A stretch of DNA of 64,000 nt from Halopelagius inordinatus (GTDB lineage: Archaea; Halobacteriota; Halobacteria; Halobacteriales; Haloferacaceae): the NCBI RefSeq assembly GCF_900113245.1, contig NZ_FOOQ01000005.1:1-64000 (forward strand). The letters run 5' to 3'. The translations under genes and the position numbers were made by a program. A model generated the notes under the pieces. It saw only the letters and a list, made by a program, of their open reading frames with translations. It searched no databases and was not told the origin of the DNA. Shown one piece after another: positions 1-9,126 of this stretch. The first letter of the stretch is position 1, and the number at the start of each line of letters is the position of its first letter.

Positions 1-262
1 ATACGACACACTCACCACGAGGAGGCAGACGCCGGTGAACTGAACGAGTGCGCTCGCGCGAAACGGTTCTCGACTACGGTACTCGAATTCAGAGAATCGA
101 GTCCGAAACGACTCCGCTACCGACGACCGGCAAGGAGTCTCCGTTCCGATAGATAGAGCCGGTCGCGGTCCACTTCGTACTCCGACGGAACATGTTCGAC
201 GGCTTCTCAGGCCTCGGGACCCTCGTTTTCCGTTTTAGTGGAAGGCAGAGAGACGCCGAGAT
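1..262. other. Window edge and norB upstream region, no gene called
   Basis: No reading frame here has a convincing start, composition or family. A short stretch open from base 1 on the + strand could be the tail of a gene entering from the left, but the frames close at 38, 43 and 172 and none can be preferred. The last 35 bases hold the norB promoter. Confidence 0.4.
233..238 (+). promoter_or_regulatory. TATA-like box of norB
   Basis: A TTTTAG element lies 25-30 nt before the norB ATG at 263. That is the spacing expected for a leaderless or nearly leaderless haloarchaeal transcript. No Shine-Dalgarno-like sequence is needed to explain the start. Confidence 0.45.
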
Positions 263-2557
263 ATGAGGGTAACCAGACAGACACTTGCGAAACTGCTGGC
301 GGCGGTGTTCGTCTTCAACCTCGTCGTCATGGGCGTCGGCGCGTGGTACTCGACGGCCAACGCACCGCCGATTCCGGACGACGTGACGGGACCGGACGGC
401 GAAACCGTCGTGACCGACGAACAGATTCGCGAGGGGAAGGTCGCCTTCCAGCGCGACGGGCTGATGAACCACGGGTCGATTCTCGGTAACGGCGCGTACT
501 TCGGCGAGGACTTCACCGCACAGGCGTTAGACTCGAAGGTCCAGTACATGCGGGAGTACTACGCTCGGGAGCGCCACGACTCCTCGTTCGAGGACCTGAA
601 CGAAGACGAACGGGCCGCAGTCGAGTCGCGCGTCGAACGCGAACTCGACGCGTCGATGGGCGGCAGCGAAAGCGTCGAGTACTCCGCCGCGGAGGTGTAC
701 GCTCACAAACAGGTCCGGCAAGACTACGTCGAACGCTATCACGAGGGGTCGGCCGAACACGGCGTCCCCGCGCAGATGATAGATTCACAGGAGGAAGCAG
801 AGCGGTTCGCCGACTTCGCGATGTGGACGGCGTGGATAGCCCACACCGACCGTCCGGGAACCGACCACACGTACACCAACAACTGGCCGTACGCGCCCGA
901 CGCCGGTAACACCCCCACGGCCGGGACGATGACGTGGAGCGTCATCGCGATGGTGCTTCTCGTCGCGGGCGCGGGTATCGGCGTCTGGCTCTACAAGTCG
1001 GTGAAGCTCCCCGAACCGGAGACGAAGGGCGTCAGCGTTCCGAAACCGTCGGAGCTATCGGTGACCCCGAGTCAACGCGCCGCGACGAGGTTCGTCCCCG
1101 TCGCCGCCCTGTTGTTCGTCGGGCAGGTGTTCTTGGGCGGGTTGCTGGCGCACTACTACATCGAGCGGGGGGACTTCTTCGGGCTGAACGAACTGCTCGG
1201 GATAGACATCCTCTCGCTTCTCCCCTTCGCTTTGGCGAAGACGTACCACTTGGACCTCGGCATCCTCTGGATAGCCACGATGTGGCTCGGCGCGGGTCTG
1301 TTCCTCCCGCCGCTTTTGACGGGCCACGAACCGTCGAACCAAAAGCGGTACGTGAACGCGCTTCTCGGAGCCCTCCTCGTCGTCGTCGTCGGCGGGTTCG
1401 CCGGCGTCTGGCTCGGCGCGCAGGGGTACATCGACGGCGAACTCTGGTGGATCATCGGCAACGAGGGGCTGGAGTACCTCGAAGTCGGGCGACTCTGGCA
1501 GTTCGGCCTGCTCGGTGGCTTCGGCCTGTGGGCCGTCCTCGTCGCTCGCGGGTTCAAGCCGCTGTTGGACCGCGAAGCGCCGTACGGACTGGCGCACATG
1601 ATTCTGTACGCGGGCGGCTCTATCGCCCTGCTCTTTACCGCGGGGATGTTCTACACCCCGCAGACCAACATCGTGACGACCGAGTTCTGGCGGTGGTGGG
1701 TCGTCCACATGTGGGTCGAGGGCGCGTTCGAGTTCTTCATCCTCGCCATCGTCGCGCTGACGCTCGTGAGCATGAACCTCCTGTCGCGTCGGTCCGCGGA
1801 GAAAGCCGTCGCGTTCGAGGCGCTGTTCGTGATGGGCTCGGGCGTCATCGGCGTCTCCCACCACTACTGGTGGGTCGGCCAGCCCGATATCTGGCTCCCC
1901 CTCGGGAGCGTCTTCTCGACGCTCGAACTCATCCCGTTGGTGCTCATCCTCTTCGAGGCCATCAACGAGTACCGGGCGTTGGCGACGAGCGGAACGGAGT
2001 TCCCCTACAAGCTCCCGTTCATGTTCATCATCGCCTCTGGCGTCTGGAACTTCGTCGGCGCGGGCGTGCTCGGGTTCTTCATCAACCTCCCGTTGGTGAA
2101 CTACTACGAACACGGCACCTACCTCACCGTCGGCCACGCGCACGCGGCGATGTTCGGGGCGTTCGGCTTCCTCGCACTCGGCATGGCCACGTACATGCTG
2201 AGACTCACCGTAAAGCCCGACAGGTGGGGTGAGACGAACCTCCGCCGCGCGTTCTGGCTGTGGAACGTCGGCCTCGCGGTGATGGTGTTCGTCTCCGTCC
2301 TCCCGGTCGGGTTCCTCCAACTGGAGGCGGCGTTTACCCAGAACTACGCGTTCTCGCGGAGTCTCGCGTTCTACGACTCCGGCATCATCCAGACGCTGTT
2401 CTGGGCGCGACTCCCCGGGGACACGCTTCTCATCCTCGGAACGGTCGTGTTCGCCTACGACGTGGTCAAAAAGCGGTTCGTCGTCCGGTCCGTCGACTCC
2501 GACGCGTCCGACGAGTCGACGCCCGTCTCCGAACGCGTGTTGGGCGGCGACGACTGA
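263..2557 (+). CDS. norB: Nitric oxide reductase, NorB/qNOR-type large subunit
   Basis: Reduces two NO to N2O in the membrane, a step of denitrification and NO detoxification; member of the heme-copper oxidase superfamily. The 764-residue protein has an N-terminal helix, an extracytoplasmic domain (about 35-220) and then the multi-helix catalytic core. Expected ligands are visible: H329 in KTYHLDL, H482 and E486 in VHMWVEGAFEFF, H533-H534 in VSHHYWW for the non-heme iron, and H625/H627 in GHAHAAMFG for hemes b and b3. The long N-terminal domain has no CxxCH heme c site, so it is the single-subunit quinol-type form rather than the cytochrome-c-dependent NorBC form. A halocyanin gene follows at 3359-3895 on the opposite strand and may be an electron carrier for the same pathway. 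Confidence 0.93.
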   Translation: MRVTRQTLAKLLAAVFVFNLVVMGVGAWYSTANAPPIPDDVTGPDGETVVTDEQIREGKVAFQRDGLMNHGSILGNGAYFGEDFTAQALDSKVQYMREYYARERHDSSFEDLNEDERAAVESRVERELDASMGGSESVEYSAAEVYAHKQVRQDYVERYHEGSAEHGVPAQMIDSQEEAERFADFAMWTAWIAHTDRPGTDHTYTNNWPYAPDAGNTPTAGTMTWSVIAMVLLVAGAGIGVWLYKSVKLPEPETKGVSVPKPSELSVTPSQRAATRFVPVAALLFVGQVFLGGLLAHYYIERGDFFGLNELLGIDILSLLPFALAKTYHLDLGILWIATMWLGAGLFLPPLLTGHEPSNQKRYVNALLGALLVVVVGGFAGVWLGAQGYIDGELWWIIGNEGLEYLEVGRLWQFGLLGGFGLWAVLVARGFKPLLDREAPYGLAHMILYAGGSIALLFTAGMFYTPQTNIVTTEFWRWWVVHMWVEGAFEFFILAIVALTLVSMNLLSRRSAEKAVAFEALFVMGSGVIGVSHHYWWVGQPDIWLPLGSVFSTLELIPLVLILFEAINEYRALATSGTEFPYKLPFMFIIASGVWNFVGAGVLGFFINLPLVNYYEHGTYLTVGHAHAAMFGAFGFLALGMATYMLRLTVKPDRWGETNLRRAFWLWNVGLAVMVFVSVLPVGFLQLEAAFTQNYAFSRSLAFYDSGIIQTLFWARLPGDTLLILGTVVFAYDVVKKRFVVRSVDSDASDESTPVSERVLGGDD

Positions 2558-2594
2558 GGCGACTCCCCCTCGGTTCGGACGCCGCGGACGCTCC

Positions 2595-2600
2595 TTTTTT
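2595..2600 (+). terminator. Oligo-T tract after norB
   Basis: Six T residues follow the norB stop by about 38 nt and lie where the opposing gene ends. Oligo-T runs act as archaeal transcription terminators, so this is a reasonable norB terminator. There is no stem-loop. Confidence 0.35.
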
Positions 2601-3190
2601 CACGGGATGTCGACGTCGAGGAGGCCCCCGCCCGTACCGATTTCGACGACGCCGTCCCGGTGAACGACGATTCCGTATCCGAAGAGGCTAAACCGGAAGA
2701 CGGGGTCGTCGGACGCGCCTCCGTCGCTTCTGACCGGGGTTTCGACGGCGAAGGTGAGAGCCGCGAGCGTCGGCGACCCCTCCGAGAGCGATTCGAGCGT
2801 CGCCTCGGGGACGTCCGAAATCGCTCCTTCCACGGTGAACGCTATCGCCCCGGGACGGGTGTCGTCCGCGTCGTTCTCCGACGACGACCCGAGCGCGTCC
2901 ATCCCCGGCGAGAGGTCGTCCGTATCGGGCGTCTCGACGCCGACGTCCACCGTTTCGAGTCGGAGCGACGAACGCTCCGCGAGGTCGATCCCGACGGCGT
3001 CCGATTCGCCCGTCGAGATGTCGACGCGGGCCGGGTTCAGGGTCGCCCCAGCGAAGGAACCGAGCAGTTCTTCGGTCATCGTTATCGTCCCGCGGACCGC
3101 GAACGCGACCCGGTCGGGCGGGCGAACGTCGAATATCTCGTCGGTCAGCCGAACGCTCTCGTTCTCGTCGAGGTGGACTGTAAAGCTCAT
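2600..3190 (-). CDS. Hypothetical haloarchaeal acidic protein
   Basis: A 196-residue acidic protein starting MSFTVHLDENESVRL. I do not recognise a family. It has no signal peptide, membrane segment or cysteine. Two stretches begin similarly (RVAFAVRGTITM near the N-terminus and GAIAFTVEGAIS near the middle), which suggests an internal duplication of a beta-rich unit. The frame is open upstream to 3271 but the added residues are arginine-rich and unlike the rest, so the ATG at 3190 is preferred. It sits between norB and the halocyanin gene; no function is inferred. Confidence 0.7.
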   Translation of the reverse strand: MSFTVHLDENESVRLTDEIFDVRPPDRVAFAVRGTITMTEELLGSFAGATLNPARVDISTGESDAVGIDLAERSSLRLETVDVGVETPDTDDLSPGMDALGSSSENDADDTRPGAIAFTVEGAISDVPEATLESLSEGSPTLAALTFAVETPVRSDGGASDDPVFRFSLFGYGIVVHRDGVVEIGTGGGLLDVDIP

Positions 3191-3358
3191 CGGACGCTCC
3201 TCTCTGCGGAGAACCCCGCGAGACGAAAGGATGACGCAAAATACGGGCCGAGACTCCCTTCGAAGCAACACTGCTTTGCGCCGAGAAGAACCGAAGTCGA
3301 ACCTCGCCGCGGCGTCCGAGCGGAGCGGTGCCCGAAAAGAGTGGGTTCGCGGCCGCTT

Positions 3359-3895
3359 TTACTCGACGACGACTGCGCCCTTCATCCCCATCGCTTTGTG
3401 CGGTGTACAGATGTACTTGTACGTTCCCGCCTCCTCGAAGGTGTGTTCGAAGGTGTGACCCGACTCGCCGACCATCTCGCTCTCGAACGACCCGTCGTCG
3501 GCGGCCACGTTGTGACTGCCGCCCTCGCCGGTCCACTCCCAGACGACGGTGGTACCGGAGTCCACGCGGACGGCCGCCGGGGCGAACGCGTAGTTACCGT
3601 TGTTTCCGCTCGCGCCGACGGTGACGGTCACGTCCGAGGTTCCCGTCTCGTCGACGACGCCGTCGTAGTTGCTCACGTCGTCGAACCACCCGTCGAACGA
3701 CGCTTCGCCGCCGCCGGACTCCGAAGTCGGAGCGTCCGTCGGTGTGTCCGTCGCCGTATCCGTCGATTCGCCTCCGCTTTCGCCTTCGGTCGTCGTTCCT
3801 TCGTTTCCGCTTCCGGTGCATCCGGCGAGTGCGCCTACGGCGACCGTTCCGACGGCCGCGGCGAACGCGCGCCGAGTCGACTCAGAGTTCCTCAT
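3359..3895 (-). CDS. Halocyanin (blue copper protein), Tat-exported lipoprotein
   Basis: Small type I copper electron carrier attached to the outer face of the membrane. The 178-residue protein begins with a twin-arginine signal (TRRAFAA) and a lipobox ending in C26 (ALAGC), then an acidic Ser/Thr/Gly-rich linker (about 27-75) and a plastocyanin-like domain. Copper ligands are a histidine in GGSHNVAADDG and C163, H166 and M171 in YICTPHKAMGM. The frame extends upstream to 3970, but the ATG at 3895 puts the signal peptide at the N-terminus. Halocyanins serve respiratory and denitrification electron transfer in haloarchaea, which fits the nearby norB. Confidence 0.93.
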   Translation of the reverse strand: MRNSESTRRAFAAAVGTVAVGALAGCTGSGNEGTTTEGESGGESTDTATDTPTDAPTSESGGGEASFDGWFDDVSNYDGVVDETGTSDVTVTVGASGNNGNYAFAPAAVRVDSGTTVVWEWTGEGGSHNVAADDGSFESEMVGESGHTFEHTFEEAGTYKYICTPHKAMGMKGAVVVE

Positions 3896-4155
3896 ACAGT
3901 CAGCAGTTCCGGCGGTACGGCACAGTCGTTTGTGCCGAACATATTCGGACGGACTCTCCGAGACCGACAACAGACGAGAACTCGCCGCTCGGGGTCCGAC
4001 GACGAGAACGCGAGCAGGTCGTCTCGCACGGGAGCGTTCTCCGCGCGGGAGGAGTCGTCCGCGAGTTCTCGGGGCGTCGTCTCCCCTATCGACCCCACGA
4101 TATTAGGTACATTACTTTTGCAGATAGGCCCACCCGTTTCAAACGAGAGAGTCCC

Positions 4156-4512
4156 ATGGCAGTCACCGAACCCCACCCCCTACCCCCCTCCGTCCGAGAC
4201 GACTACGGCGCCGTTCTGGCGAACGACCGCCGACGGGCTATCGTCGAGATACTGGCCGAAGAGAGCCGTTCGCTCCCCCTCCGCCTCCTCGCCGGATGGA
4301 CCGCGGCGGAGACAGAGGGAGTTCCCTTAGACGCGTTACCCGAACGGTGCACCGACCGGACCGCGATCAAACTCCACCACATCCACCTCCCGAAGTTAGA
4401 CGAGATAGGAGTCGTCGACTACGACCCGGACGAGGGCCGAATCGCACCGGGTGAGAAGATGGAGGTCGCGCGCCGTCAGTTGGCGTCGTTCCGGTCGGCC
4501 CGGAAGAACTGA
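4156..4512 (+). CDS. Small winged-helix/ArsR-like DNA-binding protein (DUF7344-like)
   Basis: A 118-residue protein with the architecture of the small haloarchaeal winged-helix regulators: an N-terminal helix, VLANDRRRAIVEIL (about 20-33), a recognition region around DRTAIKLHHIHLPKLDEIGVV (about 66-86), and YDPDEGRI as the wing. The family is known only as predicted transcription regulators. The open frame runs far upstream, but only the ATG at 4156 gives the family length. Its place between halocyanin and the copper protein suggests local regulation, which is inference. Confidence 0.75.
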   Translation: MAVTEPHPLPPSVRDDYGAVLANDRRRAIVEILAEESRSLPLRLLAGWTAAETEGVPLDALPERCTDRTAIKLHHIHLPKLDEIGVVDYDPDEGRIAPGEKMEVARRQLASFRSARKN

Positions 4513-4622
4513 ACGGACAGTCGGGACGTCTCCGTTCGAACCGCACGTTCGAATTCGAGACTCTACCCGGACGACGGACATCGACGCGGCGAAAATAGCG
4601 AGGCGCGGGCGTCTTTTTCGTC

Positions 4623-4982
4623 TTACGCCGAGGCCATGCTTCGGCAGGTTTCGGCGCACTCCCGCAGAACGTCGGCGCAGACCTGGCAGTGGTCGTGGTC
4701 GTGCTGTGAGCACTCGTCCGCGCACTCCTCGCAGAGGTCGGCGCAGACTCCCGCGAGGTCGGAACTGTAGTCGGAGTTTCGAGCCATGAACCGAGCGTGC
4801 ATCGTCGTCACGTCCGCGACGTCCCGGCAGAGGCGGATGCATCGCTCCATTTCCTCTCCCTCGTCGATGCACTCGTCTGCGCACCACTCGCACACTTCGG
4901 CCGCCTCGAAGCAGTTTTCGAGACAGTCGCGCTGTTCGTCGCTCAGGTGGTCGATTTTGGACGCGGTGTCTGAAAGTGACAT
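4623..4982 (-). CDS. Four-helix-bundle copper-binding protein (Csp/DUF326-like)
   Basis: A 119-residue cysteine-rich protein with regularly spaced Cys on four predicted helices: CLENCFEAAEVCEWCADEC, CIRLC, CADLCEECADEC, then CQVCADVLRECAETC. This is the pattern of copper storage proteins that line a helix bundle with thiolates and bind many Cu(I). A His/Asp patch (SQHDHDHCQ) lies before the last helix. There is no export signal, so it is probably cytosolic. Proximity to the halocyanin and norB suggests a role in copper supply or protection for blue-copper electron transfer. Confidence 0.85.
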   Translation of the reverse strand: MSLSDTASKIDHLSDEQRDCLENCFEAAEVCEWCADECIDEGEEMERCIRLCRDVADVTTMHARFMARNSDYSSDLAGVCADLCEECADECSQHDHDHCQVCADVLRECAETCRSMASA

Positions 4983-5075
4983 ACGTTCGACTAGTCGGTC
5001 GTATCTCGTTTGGATATTTTGGCCGACGAACGCGGAGAAGTCGGAATCCGGACAGTCGGACGATTCGGCCGGTCG

Positions 5076-5555
5076 TCAGTCGGAATCGTCGATTTCGCGA
5101 CCGAACGGGCTGTACGCGCAGGTGTACTCGTTTCGGATTATCTCCTCTTCGGCTATCTCGAATCCGAGTTCGCTCAGTTCGCGTCCGATTCGGCTCAGGT
5201 CGTCGCTGTCGCGGCCCACGGCGGTGATGTGAACGTTCTCGTCGCCGGTCATTATCTCGCGGACCGAGACGACGCCGTCGACTTCGAGCGCCTGCTTTGC
5301 GAGCGTCTCCCGGTCGGGGATCGGCGCGGTACAGAAGATGATGGTGTAGAGCTGATACCCCATCTCCTCGTAGTCGACGTCGAGGTGGCTCCCGCGGATG
5401 ATGCCGTTAGATTCGAGCTTGCTGATTCGGTTTCGGACGGTGCTGGCGGAGACGCCGCGGGCCTCCGCGATGTCCCGCCCGGACGTGTGTCGCGCGTCCC
5501 GTTGGAGCGCGTAGATGATGTAGCGATCGAGGTCGTCTATCGATGTCGACGCCAT
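5076..5555 (-). CDS. Lrp/AsnC family transcriptional regulator
   Basis: A 159-residue feast/famine regulator. The N-terminal helix-turn-helix (about 1-55, DDLDRYIIYALQRDARHTSGRDIAEARGVSASTVRNRI) is followed by the RAM ligand-binding domain (about 65-145). The domain includes GVVSVREIMTGDENVHITAVG, the segment that normally binds an amino acid. The permease gene at 5632-7845 is transcribed in the same direction upstream, 76 nt away, so regulation of amino-acid uptake is plausible. Confidence 0.9.
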   Translation of the reverse strand: MASTSIDDLDRYIIYALQRDARHTSGRDIAEARGVSASTVRNRISKLESNGIIRGSHLDVDYEEMGYQLYTIIFCTAPIPDRETLAKQALEVDGVVSVREIMTGDENVHITAVGRDSDDLSRIGRELSELGFEIAEEEIIRNEYTCAYSPFGREIDDSD

Positions 5556-5631
5556 GCTACGACGAGCGAGCGAGACCCCGATATGTGTTTTGCTCCGCGA
5601 AACGCGGGCGAACGGAGCGGTTCGAGGCGGC

Positions 5632-7845
5632 TCAAAAGAGCCAGCGGTCCGCGAGGCGAGCGACGCGTCCGCGCCGCCTCGCGTCCTGCCCGTGGACCAT
5701 GAGTACCGAACAGCCCCACTCGTCGACGATGCGCGACTGCGTCTGGTCGGACCCGCCGAACCGTTCGCCCCCGAGTCCCACGACTAACAGATCGTCGTCC
5801 TTCGGGGGTTCGTCGGTGCCGCCGCCGTCGGCGAACGGCAACCCGGTCCGGACGGGAGACGAACAGAGTTGGCCTATCTCGTCGTGGTAGTCGCGTATCG
5901 TCCGCGCCCTCGTCGGCCGGGCCTCGACGTCGACGGCGTGGTTGAGAGCGACGGTGGCGCCCGCCTCGCCGGCGATGGCGTCGGCGACGGCGACCTTGGT
6001 CGGGTCGTACGGACCCTCGTCGGTCAGCACGCCGACCGTCTCTATCTCGTCGAGTCCCCGGTCGTCGAAGAGGGCCACGTCGCACGGGGCGTGTCGAAGC
6101 ACCCAGTCGGTGTGGTTGCCGAACAGGCGGGCTCGGAGGCCCGACGCGCCGGGGTCGTGTTCCATGAGGAGCATGTCCGCGCCCTCGTGGGCGGCGTAGT
6201 TGACGACGGCGTGCTTCGTGTCGTGGCTGACGATGGTGCCGCTATCGACCGGGACGTCGAACTCCTCGTCGAGTTCGTCCGTCTGTCGCTCGAACTGGAT
6301 GTCGGCGGGCGACTCCACCTCCGAGGCGTGCGTCAGGGGGACCTGGTCGGGAACTTCGTCGAAGCGGACGACGGTGACCCGGCCGCGGTTGGGACGCGCG
6401 AGGTCCGCCGCCACTCGGACGAACGACCGCTCTTCGTCTTTCGACACGTCGTGGGGGATGGCCACGAGGACGCGGTATCCGCTCGTCCACTCTTCGATGG
6501 TGGTCCGGGTTCGTTCGACGGCGCTCTGTCCGATCTGCTGTCGGACGGCGTCGATGGCTGCGCCCTCTCTGTCGACTCTCGGACGCGCGTACGCGAAGTA
6601 CCAAACGATACCGGAGACGGTCATCACCGCCGCGCCGACGAGCGGAACCGTCCCCATCTGCGTGAGGAGGACCACGCCGCCGACGATACCGAACGCCTGT
6701 AGCCACGGGTAGAGCGGCGACTCGAACGACGGTTCGTACTCGACGTTCCCCTCGCGGAACGCCACGATGGCGAAGTTGATGAGGATGAAGACGAGAATCT
6801 GGAACGCGCTGGCGAGTTTGGCGATGTCGAGGATCGGGACGAACGCGATGAGGATGAGGAGAACGACCCCGGTGAGCGTGATGGAGGTGCTCGGCGTCCC
6901 GAATCGGTCGCTGACGACCGAAAGCGAGGACGGAACGAGGTTGTCGCGACTCATCGCGAACGGGTACCGCGACGACGAGAGGATGCCCGCGTTAGCGGTA
7001 CTGACGAGCGCCAAGATGGCGGCCGCGACGATTGCGAGGACGCCCGCCGTGCCGAGAGTCGCCTCGGCCGCGACGGCCATCGGGGTGGCGCTCTCGGCGA
7101 TGCTTCCGGGGTCGGTGACGCCGACCATCACCGCGACGATGAGCGTGTAGAGAACCGTCGTAAACGTGAGCGACCCGACGATTCCGAGCGGGATGTTGCG
7201 GTCGGGGTCCTCGACTTCCTCGGCGACGCTCGCAATCTTCGTCACGCCCGCGTAGGAGACGAACACCAGTCCGGTCGCGGCGAGGAGGCCACCGACGCCG
7301 CCCTCGAAGAACGGCTGGTAGTTCGCCTGCTGGACGCTCGGCGTCCCGCCGACGGCGAACCACACTAACGCCGCGAGCATCACCGCGACGATGCCGACCT
7401 GTAACCGACCGGTCTGTTTCGCGCCGAAGAGGTTTATCAAGACGAGAAGCGTCGCCAAGGCGAGAGCGACTGGCGTGACGATTCCCGACGGAACGTCGAA
7501 CAACAACAGGAGGTACGGGACGCCGCCCACGAGGGCGAGTGCGCCCTTAAAGGAGAGGGAGAACCACGTTCCGAGTCCGGCGACCGTTCCGAGGAGCGGA
7601 CCCATCCCGCGTTCGATGTAGAGATAGGTGCCGCCCGCTTCGGGCATCGCCGTCGCCATCTCGGACTTCGACAACGCCGCGGGCAACACGAGGATGCCGG
7701 CGACGACGTACGCGAGGATAACCGCCGGACCGGCGATTTTGACCGCGAGTGCGGGCAGGATGAAGATGCCGCTTCCCACCATCGCGCCGATGCTGATGGC
7801 GAGCACGGAGTAGAGTCCGAGGTCGCGCTCCAGCGACTTCTGCAT
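5632..7845 (-). CDS. APC-family amino-acid permease fused to two UspA-type domains
   Basis: Residues about 1-440 form a 12-helix amino acid-polyamine-organocation transporter, beginning LGLYSVLAISIGAMVGSGIFILPAL, the helix-1 signature with the unwound GSG substrate loop. Residues about 450-590 and 600-737 resemble two universal stress protein domains (VLVAIPHDVSKDEE; ADMLLMEHDP; DDLLVVGLGGERFG). Fusions of cationic amino-acid permeases to stress-protein domains are known in haloarchaea; the cytoplasmic tail may sense nucleotides. The gene starts at the base next to the stop codon of the small gene upstream, so the two are translationally coupled. Confidence 0.9.
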   Translation of the reverse strand: MQKSLERDLGLYSVLAISIGAMVGSGIFILPALAVKIAGPAVILAYVVAGILVLPAALSKSEMATAMPEAGGTYLYIERGMGPLLGTVAGLGTWFSLSFKGALALVGGVPYLLLLFDVPSGIVTPVALALATLLVLINLFGAKQTGRLQVGIVAVMLAALVWFAVGGTPSVQQANYQPFFEGGVGGLLAATGLVFVSYAGVTKIASVAEEVEDPDRNIPLGIVGSLTFTTVLYTLIVAVMVGVTDPGSIAESATPMAVAAEATLGTAGVLAIVAAAILALVSTANAGILSSSRYPFAMSRDNLVPSSLSVVSDRFGTPSTSITLTGVVLLILIAFVPILDIAKLASAFQILVFILINFAIVAFREGNVEYEPSFESPLYPWLQAFGIVGGVVLLTQMGTVPLVGAAVMTVSGIVWYFAYARPRVDREGAAIDAVRQQIGQSAVERTRTTIEEWTSGYRVLVAIPHDVSKDEERSFVRVAADLARPNRGRVTVVRFDEVPDQVPLTHASEVESPADIQFERQTDELDEEFDVPVDSGTIVSHDTKHAVVNYAAHEGADMLLMEHDPGASGLRARLFGNHTDWVLRHAPCDVALFDDRGLDEIETVGVLTDEGPYDPTKVAVADAIAGEAGATVALNHAVDVEARPTRARTIRDYHDEIGQLCSSPVRTGLPFADGGGTDEPPKDDDLLVVGLGGERFGGSDQTQSRIVDEWGCSVLMVHGQDARRRGRVARLADRWLF

Positions 7846-8097
7846 TCAGTCCGACCCCCCTTTCGGACCGTCTTTCGGCGCCACGATGGCCACCGTCTCG
7901 GCGTCGATACCGGCAGCGTTCGGCGAACGCGGACCGGTCGGCGTCGCCCCCCACGCTGGTACCCTGTCCTCCCGTACACGTCGGACCGCAGTCTCGCTGT
8001 CGTCGGCGAGACGGACGGATTTGCGTCGCTCGCCTCTCGGTCGAGCGAACGGGCGGGCGACGTGACCGCCATCGGCGATGAGTGTTTTCGTAGACAT
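7846..8097 (-). CDS. Small hypothetical protein coupled to the permease
   Basis: An 83-residue frame starting MSTKTLIADGGHVARPF, with third-position GC like its neighbours and a stop codon that directly abuts the permease ATG. I do not recognise a family. It has no membrane segment or metal motif; the end (VAIVAPKDGPKGGSD) is soluble. It may be a leader-type coupling peptide or a small regulator of the permease. It is less certain than the neighbouring genes because other frames are also open here. Confidence 0.5.
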   Translation of the reverse strand: MSTKTLIADGGHVARPFARPRGERRKSVRLADDSETAVRRVREDRVPAWGATPTGPRSPNAAGIDAETVAIVAPKDGPKGGSD

Positions 8098-8378
8098 GGT
8101 TAGATCTGTGACCGCCGCCAGTCGTCCCGGCGTCGCGTACCCTCACATCTCGGACGAATCCACATAAACTAGGCGGTTGTGATATCGACCCGTTAAAATA
8201 ATCACTATATACTGCGCATCCGTCCTATCACGGCGGCCGGAGAGAGAACGTGTCCGTCGGTTGGCCTTCGGGTTAGGAACGGTGCCTCAGAAACCGAGCG
8301 GAAAAGAGGAGAGACGACTACGGACGTCGAGGCGGCGTTGCCACTTCTCACCGCGAAAGAGGGGACGACGAGGCTACA
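8098..8378. promoter_or_regulatory. Intergenic region upstream of the permease operon
   Basis: About 280 nt without a gene. The half nearest 8100-8220 is AT-rich and includes TTAAAATAATCACTATATAC, likely promoter material for the leftward small-gene/permease transcript. The rest (8230-8378) shows nothing I can name. Confidence 0.4.
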
Positions 8379-8987
8379 TCACTGCCGGTCGTCGCGGAGG
8401 AGGCGGAACCGTCCGGCGGCCAGTCCCGCGACGGCACCCGTAAAATGAGCGACTAACGCGCTCTCGGGTGCGCTGTAGGTGAGCGTGAGAGCGAACGCTA
8501 TCAGCGCGACGAGGACGACGACGACGCGGGCGGGGAGGCGGAACCGGTCGAGGAACGTCGCCGAGACTGGGTTCGAAGCGAGGACGTAACCGACCAACGC
8601 GAACGCCGCGCCACTCGACCCCAGTACCGCCGTCGGGTTGCCCAGGGCGACTCCCGACCACACCTGTGCGACGGCGGCGAGTGCGCCCGTCGCGAGAAAG
8701 AACGCGTGGAACTTGAGTCGGGTCGTCGAGAGCGAGACGATGCCGCCCGCGACGGCGATTATCATCGCGTTCGAGAGGAGGTGTGCGGGGTTCGCGTGGG
8801 CGTACACGCTCGTTATCACTCCCCACGGCGGGTCGAGGACGGGCGGCGCGAGGACGAACAGTCGCGCTGATCCGACGAGGAAGCTCACCCACGTCAGAAG
8901 AGAGACGACGACCATCGCGGCGAGCGTCTGGGCTGCGGGGTTTCGAACGACCCGCCCGAACGGCGACTCCTCGCGGTCCGATTCCAT
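8379..8987 (-). CDS. Rhomboid-family intramembrane serine protease
   Basis: A 202-residue six-helix membrane protein. It shows the rhomboid signatures: HANPAHLLSN (H64, N66, H69, N73) in helix 2, the nucleophile motif GSSG with S125 in helix 4, and the general base H181 in AHFTGAVAG in helix 6. Rhomboids cleave transmembrane substrates within the bilayer. The substrate is unknown. It is a single gene divergent from nothing obvious. Confidence 0.88.
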   Translation of the reverse strand: MESDREESPFGRVVRNPAAQTLAAMVVVSLLTWVSFLVGSARLFVLAPPVLDPPWGVITSVYAHANPAHLLSNAMIIAVAGGIVSLSTTRLKFHAFFLATGALAAVAQVWSGVALGNPTAVLGSSGAAFALVGYVLASNPVSATFLDRFRLPARVVVVLVALIAFALTLTYSAPESALVAHFTGAVAGLAAGRFRLLRDDRQ

Positions 8988-9126
8988 ATCGGTCTGTGGG
9001 ACCGGGGTGTATGAAACGTTACGGACGAGCCCCCTCGAAGAGATTCCCGTTATACGACCGTCTCCACGGTGTGAGCGAGTTCGGGTTTCGCGCTCTCGTT
9101 CTCGCGGTGCGAAACGGCGGGGGCGT

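Noticed and set aside
1-172. Possible C-terminal tail of a gene entering from the left
   Set aside because: Three frames all lack a distinctive end and stop at 38, 43 and 172; no family signal.
1055-2320. Long open frame on the - strand opposite norB (421 codons)
   Set aside because: It is the antisense of a well-supported gene; its amino-acid mix (many Arg, Glu, His, Asp without a family pattern) is what the GC-rich complementary strand gives.
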